Shown: positions 37,741 through 43,057 of the stretch, in pieces
How the letters are laid out: every line of letters starts with the position of its first letter
Numbering within the stretch: position 1 is the stretch's first letter
Assembly (NCBI GenBank): GCA_022803075.1
Contig: JAFFTF010000010.1
Coordinates: forward strand, 17,634-60,690
Source: Micrococcales bacterium 31B
GTDB lineage: Bacteria > Actinomycetota > Actinomycetes > Actinomycetales > Dermabacteraceae
Reading direction: 5' to 3'
Length of the DNA stretch: 43,057 bases
The notes under the pieces: generated by a model
Told to the model about the DNA's origin: nothing
Database searches by the model: none
What the model saw: the letters and a program-made list of their open reading frames with translations, nothing else
Program-made: the position numbers and the translations under genes

Positions 37741-38751
37741 ATGCTCTCCGCTTACGTCAGCTCATTCGATCCGCAGCGCCCACTCGCCGGCCTTACCGTC
37801 GGCGACCAACCCCGGCCACCCGAGCAGGAGGGCCGCGCCACCGTGCGGGTCACGCGGGCGTCCCTGAACCACCACGACCTGTGGAGCCTGCGCGGAGTGG
37901 GCCTCGCCGACGAGAGCCTACCCATGATTCTCGGTTGCGACGCCGTGGGCACCGTCACCAGCGATGACCACCCCCTGCACGGCCGGCGCGTCATCATCTA
38001 CCCCGTCATTTCGGAACGGGTCGGCGCCGAGGGCGACGAAACCCTCGACCCCCGTCGCACGCTGCTGAGCGAAGCGTGGCAGGGCACCCTCGCCGAATAC
38101 GTCTCGGTGCCGTCGGCGAACCTCGTGCCGCTGCCCGAGGGGCTCGACGAGTCGGCCGCGGCGTGCCTCCCGACCGCGTACCTCACGGCCTACCGCATGC
38201 TCTTCACCCAGGCCAACGTGGGCCCCGGCAGCGCCGTGCTCGTGCAGGGCGCGGGCGGCGGGGTCTCGCTCGCCGCGGTACAACTCGCGCTCGCGGCCGG
38301 CTGCACCGTGTACGTGTGCGGACGCGACGAGGGCAGGCTCGCTCGCGTCGCCGAGATCAGTGTCGCCGGTCGGCAACCCCAGACGTTCGCGAGTGGCGCC
38401 CGGCTACCCCAACGTGTCGACGCCGTGATCGAAAGTGTCGGCGAAGCCACCTGGTCGCACTCCCTCAAAGCCCTGCGTCCCGGGGGTTGCATCGTCGTGT
38501 GCGGGGCCACGAGCGGAGCCATGCCACCCGCCGACCTGCAACGCGTATTCTTTCTGCAATTGCGCGTGCTCGGCTCCACGATGGGCACGCGCGAAGAACT
38601 CGAGGGTCTGCTCGACTTCATGAACGAGCACGCCCTCGCGCCCGTCATCGACAGCGAATTGCCATTAGCGGACGCCGCGGTGGCCCTTGCGCGCCTCGAG
38701 GCCGGTGAAAATTTCGGCAAGATCGTGCTCACCGTCGGCGCGGCGGAGTGA
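37741..38751 (+). CDS. Zinc-type/quinone-oxidoreductase-like MDR dehydrogenase
   Basis: The 336-residue protein is a medium-chain dehydrogenase/reductase: an N-terminal GroES-like domain with 'VTRASLNHHDLWSLRGVGL', 'MILGCDAVGTV' and 'EAWQGTLAEYVSVPSANLVPLPEGLDESAAACLPTAYLTAYRML', then a Rossmann domain 'GPGSAVLVQGAGGGVSLAAVQLALAAGCTVYVCGRDEGRL' and 'VDAVIESVGEATWSHSLKALRPGGCIVVCGATSG'. The C-terminal 'FFLQLRVLGSTMGTREELEGLLDF' is typical. Structural zinc Cys residues are absent, so it belongs to the zinc-free quinone-oxidoreductase-like side. NAD(P)H-dependent; substrate unknown. Start ATG 37741 has no clear ribosome-binding site (maybe leaderless). Confidence 0.88.
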   Translation: MLSAYVSSFDPQRPLAGLTVGDQPRPPEQEGRATVRVTRASLNHHDLWSLRGVGLADESLPMILGCDAVGTVTSDDHPLHGRRVIIYPVISERVGAEGDETLDPRRTLLSEAWQGTLAEYVSVPSANLVPLPEGLDESAAACLPTAYLTAYRMLFTQANVGPGSAVLVQGAGGGVSLAAVQLALAAGCTVYVCGRDEGRLARVAEISVAGRQPQTFASGARLPQRVDAVIESVGEATWSHSLKALRPGGCIVVCGATSGAMPPADLQRVFFLQLRVLGSTMGTREELEGLLDFMNEHALAPVIDSELPLADAAVALARLEAGENFGKIVLTVGAAE

Positions 38752-38772
38752 CGACACGGGCGCTCACATAGA

Positions 38773-38803
38773 ACGGCGCGGCCCCCTGGAGGAGCCGCGC
38801 CGT
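38773..38803. terminator. Bidirectional hairpin between convergent genes
   Basis: ACGGCGCGGC (38773-38782) and GCCGCGCCGT (38794-38803) form a perfect 10-bp stem between the convergent MDR and SGNH-like genes. No long T-run on either side. Confidence 0.6.
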
Positions 38804-38819
38804 AACTATGCGGTGCAGA

Positions 38820-39476
38820 TTACGCGTGCGTCGCCGGGTCTTCGACACCCAGCCAGGGGAACCAGCCTCCATGCAGGACAAGCCAGGCCATGAGGCCGTA
38901 GCCCGCCTGCGACGGGTACACGCTGCCCGCCGCCGCCAGGTCGTGGTGCCACTGATCGTGGCTGACAAGGGGGGCGAACGTTTCGACATAGGGGACACCG
39001 CGGCGCTGTGCGACGTCGCCGTACACGCGCGAGATTTCACCGATCTGCTCATTGAAATTGGGGTCCAGCGTGGGCGGCGGGCCCACCACGAAGGCAGGAA
39101 TCTTGTCGCTGCGCATCGAGTCGAGCAGCGTCGCGAGATTCAGGCGAGCGCGTGCGGGCGTGACTCCATTGACCAGGTCGCCGTGGCCGAGGCCCACTAC
39201 GCAGCGCGTCTCGAGCCTCAGCCCCGCCCCGTCGATCGACGTTTTAGGGTCGAAACGTGCGGTCACCTCGTGCCGGGCGCGGGCCACGAGGTTTGATGTC
39301 GTGTCGCAGGGGATAGCCGAGGAATACGTGTCGATGGGCATCGACTGAAATGTACGCGCCGTGACGCGGCCCAGCCAGCCCAGTGACTTGGGGTCGCCTA
39401 CGCCAGCGATGAACTCATCGCCCAGCGCGAGGAGCCGCACGCGAGCGCGGCCCAGGGGATCGTCGATGTTCGACAT
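38820..39476 (-). CDS. SGNH/GDSL-hydrolase-like protein lacking usual catalytic residues
   Basis: The 218-residue product follows the SGNH fold: 'RVRLLALGDEFIAGVGDPKSLGWLGRVTART' is block I, 'CVVGLGHGDLVNG' is block III, and 'AAAGSVYPSQAGYGLMAWLVLHG' is block V. Yet the residues that define active SGNH esterases are changed: block I has GDE instead of GDS (Glu21 for the nucleophile), block III has GLGHGD rather than GxND, and block V has SVYP where DxxH is expected (Tyr187 for His). Either it is a pseudoenzyme or a divergent subfamily with other chemistry. It has no signal peptide, so it should be cytosolic. It lies 77 bases downstream of kgd and may be co-transcribed with it. ATG 39476 follows TGAGG. 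Confidence 0.8.
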   Translation of the reverse strand: MSNIDDPLGRARVRLLALGDEFIAGVGDPKSLGWLGRVTARTFQSMPIDTYSSAIPCDTTSNLVARARHEVTARFDPKTSIDGAGLRLETRCVVGLGHGDLVNGVTPARARLNLATLLDSMRSDKIPAFVVGPPPTLDPNFNEQIGEISRVYGDVAQRRGVPYVETFAPLVSHDQWHHDLAAAGSVYPSQAGYGLMAWLVLHGGWFPWLGVEDPATHA

Positions 39477-39553
39477 GAATAAACCTCAGTATCAAGTGAA
39501 CAGGGAGGTTGAGGCCGCCTTGCAGCAAAGCCGGCCCCAGCCTCAATTTCGGA

Positions 39554-42500
39554 CTAATCGGCGAATGCCGTTTCGATCAAGACTGCCTGCTCGGCGGCGT
39601 GGCGCTTGGCCGAACCGGTCGCGGGCGATGCCGACGCGGGTCGCGACGCCACCTCGAGGGTACGCCCCACCTCCACCGCGAAGTGCATGGCCATGTACGA
39701 CCACGCACCCTGGTTCGCGGGCTCGTCTTGCACCCAGCGCAACTGGGCGTTCGGGAACATCGCGACCGCCTCGCGCAACTCCTCGGCGGGCAGCGGGTAG
39801 AACTGCTCGAGACGCACGATAGCGGTGGTCTCGTCACCCTTCGCGTCGCGGTACGCGAGCAGATCGTAATAGACCTTACCCGCACAAATCAGCACCTTGG
39901 TCACCTTTGTGGGATCCATGGCCGCATCTCCGATCACGGGGCGGAAACCGCCGGTCGTGAAATCTTCGACGGCACTCGACGCGGCCTTCAGACGCAGCAT
40001 CGACTTCGGGGTGAAGACGATCAGGGGTCGGCGCGGACGCGCGTACGCCTGCTGACGCAGGAGGTGGAAGTAGTTGGCAGGAGTAGACGGCTCTGCCACC
40101 GTCATGTTGTCCTCTGCGCACATCTGCAAGAAACGTTCGATGCGCGCCGACGAGTGGTCGGGGCCCATGCCTTCGTAGCCGTGCGGCAGCAGCATGACCA
40201 CGCTCGAGCGTTGGCCCCACTTCTGTTCCGACGACGAGATGAACTCGTCCATGATCGTTTGGGCACCGTTGACGAAGTCGCCGAACTGCGCCTCCCACAG
40301 TACGAGCGTGCGGGAGTCCTCGACGGAGTAGCCGTACTCGAACCCAAGCGCGGCGTATTCGCTGAGCAGCGAGTCGTACACGAAGAAGTTGGCCTGGTTG
40401 GCAGACAGTTGCGAGAGCGGGCTGTACACCTCGCCGTTCTCTTTGTCGATCAGTACCGCGTGACGCTGGGCGAACGTGCCACGGCGAGAATCCTGGCCGG
40501 CGAGGCGCACGGGGCGTCCCTCGAGGAGCAGCGAGCCGAAGGCCAGCAACTCGCCAAAGCCCCAGTCGACCCCGCCCTCGCGCGTCATTGCGGCGCGCTT
40601 AGACATGAGCGGTGCGAGCTTGGGGTGCACCGTGAAACCCTCGGGTGGCGATGTGAAGGCGTCGCCGATGGTCTGCAGCACCTCGGCAGAGACGGCGGTG
40701 CGCACCGGGGCGTCCTCCGACGGGGTCACTGCGCCGAGCGCGATGGGACCGGTCGGCGGGTTGAGCTCGGCGGCCGAGCGCGGCTGCGGAGCCGCCACAC
40801 CCTCACGCGATTCGCTGAACACGCGCTCGAGCTGAGCCTGGAAGTCGGCCAACACGGCCTCGGCCTCTTGCACCGAGAGGTCGCCACGGGCAATCAAGGC
40901 CTCGGTGTAGAGCTTACGCACCGAACGCTTCGTGTCGATGATCTTGTACATCTGCGGGTTCGTCATCGACGGGTCATCGCCCTCGTTGTGACCGCGCTTG
41001 CGGTAGCACACCATGTCGATCACGACATCGCGGTGGAACTTCTCGCGGAACTCGAACGCGAGGCGGGCAACGCGGGCGCAGGCCTCGGGATCTTCACCGT
41101 TAACATGGAAGATGGGGGCCTGGACGCCCTTGGCGATGTCGGTGCAGTAGAACGACGACCGCGACGACGAGGGCGCCGTGGTGAAGCCGATCTGATTATT
41201 GATGATCACGTGCACCGTGCCGCCCGTGCGGTAGCCGCGCAGTTCGGAGAGGTTGAGCGTCTCGGCGACGACACCCTGGCCCGCGAACGCCGCGTCACCG
41301 TGAATCTGTATGGGCAGCACGGGGAAGCTTTCGCCACGCAGGTTAATGCGGTCCTGCTTGGCACGCACGATGCCCTCCAGCACGGGGTTGACCGCCTCCA
41401 GGTGCGAGGGGTTCGCCGCGAGGTACACCTTGGTGTGGTTGCCGCTACGCGACGTAAAGTCGCCCTCGGTGCCCAGGTGGTACTTGACGTCGCCTGAACC
41501 GAGTACGCTGCGGGGGTCCTGATTGCCCTCGAACTCCTGGAAGATCTGGCCATACGACTTACCAGCGATGTTGGCGAGCACGTTCAGGCGACCGCGGTGG
41601 GCCATCGCGATGCCAATCCCCTGCAGGCCGGCGTCAGCGGCCGAGTTTATGAGCGCATCGAGCAGCGGGATCACGGCCTCGCCGCCCTCCAGGCTGAAGC
41701 GCTTCTGGCCGACGAACTTCGTCTGCAGGAACGTCTCGAACGCTTCGGCGGCGTTCAGGCGATCCAGAACATGCAGCATGTCTTCGCGCGTGGGGCGCTC
41801 CGTGACGCCCTCGAGTTGAGCGCGGATCCAGCGGCGTTCCGCGGGGTCCTGAATGTGCATGTATTCCACACCAATGCTGCGGCAATACGCATCGCGCAAG
41901 ATACTGAGGATCTCACGCAATTGCAGGTGCGACTTGGGGCTGATACCGAACGAGGGGAACGTGCGGTCGAGGTCCCACAGCGTGAGGCCGTGGTTTTGCA
42001 CGTCAAGGTCGGGATGGCGGCGCTGACGATATTCGAGCGGCTCGGTGTCGGCCATGAGGTGGCCACGCACGCGGAACGCGCGAATCAACTCGAGGACGTG
42101 CGCCATCTTCGTTTCGGGGTCAGCGGGCAGGTCGCGCACCCAGCGGATGGGCTCATACGGCACGCCGAGCGCCTCGAAGATGCGGTCGTAGAAACCGTCC
42201 TCGCCGAGCAGCTTCTTGTGAATGATCTGCAGGAACTGGCCCGAGGCCGCACCCTGAATGATGCGGTGGTCGTAGGTCGACGTGATCGTCATGACCTTCG
42301 ATACGCCCAGGTTAGACAACTGTTCCTGCGAGGCGCCCTGGAACTCGGCGGGGTAGTCCATCGCGCCGACGCCGATAATCGCGCCCTGGCCCTTGACCAG
42401 GCGGGGCACCGAGTGCACCGTGCCGATGGTGCCCGGGTTGGTGAGCGAGATGGTCGTATCGGTGAAATCGGTGACCGTCAGGCTGCCCGCGCGGGCGCGA

Positions 42501-43057
42501 CGCACGACGTCTTCGTAGGCCTCCCAGAACTGGCGGAAGTTCATGGTGTTGGCGCCCTTGATGTTCGGCACCAGCAGCTGGCGGGGGCCGTCAGCGCGCT
42601 GAATATCAATCGCGAGGCCGAAGTTCACGTTGGGGTTGTGCTGGATACCGGGCTTGCCGTCCACGAGCGTGTACGCGTTGTTCATGTCGGGCATCTCGCC
42701 GAGCGCTTCGATGATCGCGTAGCCGATAATGTGCGTGAACGAAACCTTGCCGGCCCGCAGGCGCTTGAGGCGGTTGTTGATCACAATCCGGTTGTCGATC
42801 AGCAGTTTGGCGGGCACGGCGCGGACGCTCGTAGCCACGGGTACCTCGAGCGAGGCCTCCATATTGGTGACCACGCGGGCGGCGGGGCCGCGGAGTTTCT
42901 CGGTGGTCGCCTTCGCGGGCGTGGCCGGAGCCGCGGGGGCGGCCGGAGCAGCGGCGGCAGGTGCGGCCGCGGGGGCGGCGGGAGCAGCGGCGGCTGCAGG
43001 CGCTGCGGGCGCGGCGGCCTGGGGGGCAGCGGTTACGGCGGCGGCAGTCACGACGGG
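39554..43057 (-). CDS. kgd: Multifunctional 2-oxoglutarate metabolism enzyme Kgd/OdhA (N-terminus outside window)
   Basis: At least 1167 residues are present; the frame runs off the window end. The visible start is an Ala/Pro linker, followed by an E2-like acyltransferase domain ('[39 protein letters not shown]', '[17 protein letters not shown]') without a lipoyl domain, then the ThDP-dependent E1 domain: '[13 protein letters not shown]', '[26 protein letters not shown]', '[41 protein letters not shown]' (cofactor motif), '[24 protein letters not shown]' and '[13 protein letters not shown]'. In actinobacteria this fusion feeds the 2-oxoglutarate dehydrogenase complex together with E2p and E3, and can also make succinic semialdehyde or 2-hydroxy-3-oxoadipate. 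GTG 43051 is internal, not a start. Confidence 0.96.
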   Translation of the reverse strand, partial: PVVTAAAVTAAPQAAAPAAPAAAAAPAAPAAAPAAAAPAAPAAPATPAKATTEKLRGPAARVVTNMEASLEVPVATSVRAVPAKLLIDNRIVINNRLKRLRAGKVSFTHIIGYAIIEALGEMPDMNNAYTLVDGKPGIQHNPNVNFGLAIDIQRADGPRQLLVPNIKGANTMNFRQFWEAYEDVVRRARAGSLTVTDFTDTTISLTNPGTIGTVHSVPRLVKGQGAIIGVGAMDYPAEFQGASQEQLSNLGVSKVMTITSTYDHRIIQGAASGQFLQIIHKKLLGEDGFYDRIFEALGVPYEPIRWVRDLPADPETKMAHVLELIRAFRVRGHLMADTEPLEYRQRRHPDLDVQNHGLTLWDLDRTFPSFGISPKSHLQLREILSILRDAYCRSIGVEYMHIQDPAERRWIRAQLEGVTERPTREDMLHVLDRLNAAEAFETFLQTKFVGQKRFSLEGGEAVIPLLDALINSAADAGLQGIGIAMAHRGRLNVLANIAGKSYGQIFQEFEGNQDPRSVLGSGDVKYHLGTEGDFTSRSGNHTKVYLAANPSHLEAVNPVLEGIVRAKQDRINLRGESFPVLPIQIHGDAAFAGQGVVAETLNLSELRGYRTGGTVHVIINNQIGFTTAPSSSRSSFYCTDIAKGVQAPIFHVNGEDPEACARVARLAFEFREKFHRDVVIDMVCYRKRGHNEGDDPSMTNPQMYKIIDTKRSVRKLYTEALIARGDLSVQEAEAVLADFQAQLERVFSESREGVAAPQPRSAAELNPPTGPIALGAVTPSEDAPVRTAVSAEVLQTIGDAFTSPPEGFTVHPKLAPLMSKRAAMTREGGVDWGFGELLAFGSLLLEGRPVRLAGQDSRRGTFAQRHAVLIDKENGEVYSPLSQLSANQANFFVYDSLLSEYAALGFEYGYSVEDSRTLVLWEAQFGDFVNGAQTIMDEFISSSEQKWGQRSSVVMLLPHGYEGMGPDHSSARIERFLQMCAEDNMTVAEPSTPANYFHLLRQQAYARPRRPLIVFTPKSMLRLKAASSAVEDFTTGGFRPVIGDAAMDPTKVTKVLICAGKVYYDLLAYRDAKGDETTAIVRLEQFYPLPAEELREAVAMFPNAQLRWVQDEPANQGAWSYMAMHFAVEVGRTLEVASRPASASPATGSAKRHAAEQAVLIETAFAD

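Noticed and set aside
39509-41497. 662-codon open frame on the plus strand
   Set aside because: It is antisense to kgd, whose protein has clear ThDP-enzyme motifs. High GC leaves long open antisense frames; the product is Arg/His/Val-rich with no recognisable domain.

Overview
The window is high-GC DNA from an actinomycete, most likely a member of the Micrococcales. Evidence for this is the multifunctional 2-oxoglutarate enzyme Kgd, a SigR/RsrA pair of the mycothiol-system type, the 24-residue ribosomal protein bL37, a UPF0182 membrane protein, a pyrophosphate-type phosphofructokinase, an actinobacterial-type oligoribonuclease and many GTG/TTG starts. I assign it no further. It reads as chromosomal core sequence with a few accessory islands. 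I see no transposase, integrase, rRNA or CRISPR array.

Layout. 1-1417: end of a Gfo/Idh/MocA oxidoreductase and a sugar isomerase/epimerase (sugar or inositol catabolism). 1677-5345: three tandem paralogous exported proteins, two lipoproteins and one with an N-terminal membrane anchor. 5365-8569: Bcp peroxiredoxin, a DUF3618-like membrane protein, a GroES-like protein, oligoribonuclease and an AGE-family epimerase. 8680-11298: tRNA-His, an ATP-grasp/SDR gene pair, and two copies of tRNA-Lys inside a perfect 123-bp duplication. 11557-15598: a small lipoprotein, then an overlapping SDR / M81 metallopeptidase / TIGR01777 epimerase operon. 15717-17955: tRNA-Arg, LtrA-like membrane protein, superoxide dismutase. 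18127-21266: two adjacent dynamin-like GTPases. 21344-23717: an LLM flavin monooxygenase / MarR / FMN reductase operon with a candidate operator. 24010-27823: a single-stranded DNA-binding protein and UPF0182. 27824-29304: repeats, initiator tRNA, and a divergent pair of small genes, one resembling an actinophage repressor. 29383-35401 (mostly minus strand): GNAT, PPi-PFK, aminotransferase, HisN-like phosphatase, RsgA, DoxX. 35597-37620: ferritin, sigR-rsrA, bL37. 37741 to the end: MDR-family dehydrogenase, an SGNH-like protein lacking the usual catalytic residues, and Kgd (cut by the window edge).

How the genes fit together. Oxidative-stress and redox functions are scattered but frequent: Bcp, SodA, ferritin, SigR/RsrA and the flavin operon. 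The clearest regulatory signal is a perfect GGAAT-N18-GTT SigR-type promoter directly in front of an in-frame extension of sigR, suggesting an autoregulated long SigR isoform. The best candidates for something undescribed are the triplicated exported-protein cluster, the tandem dynamin-like GTPases, the divergent phage-repressor-like/CxxH-CxxH pair, and the SGNH-like putative pseudoenzyme. All functional assignments come from reading motifs by eye; no database search was run.
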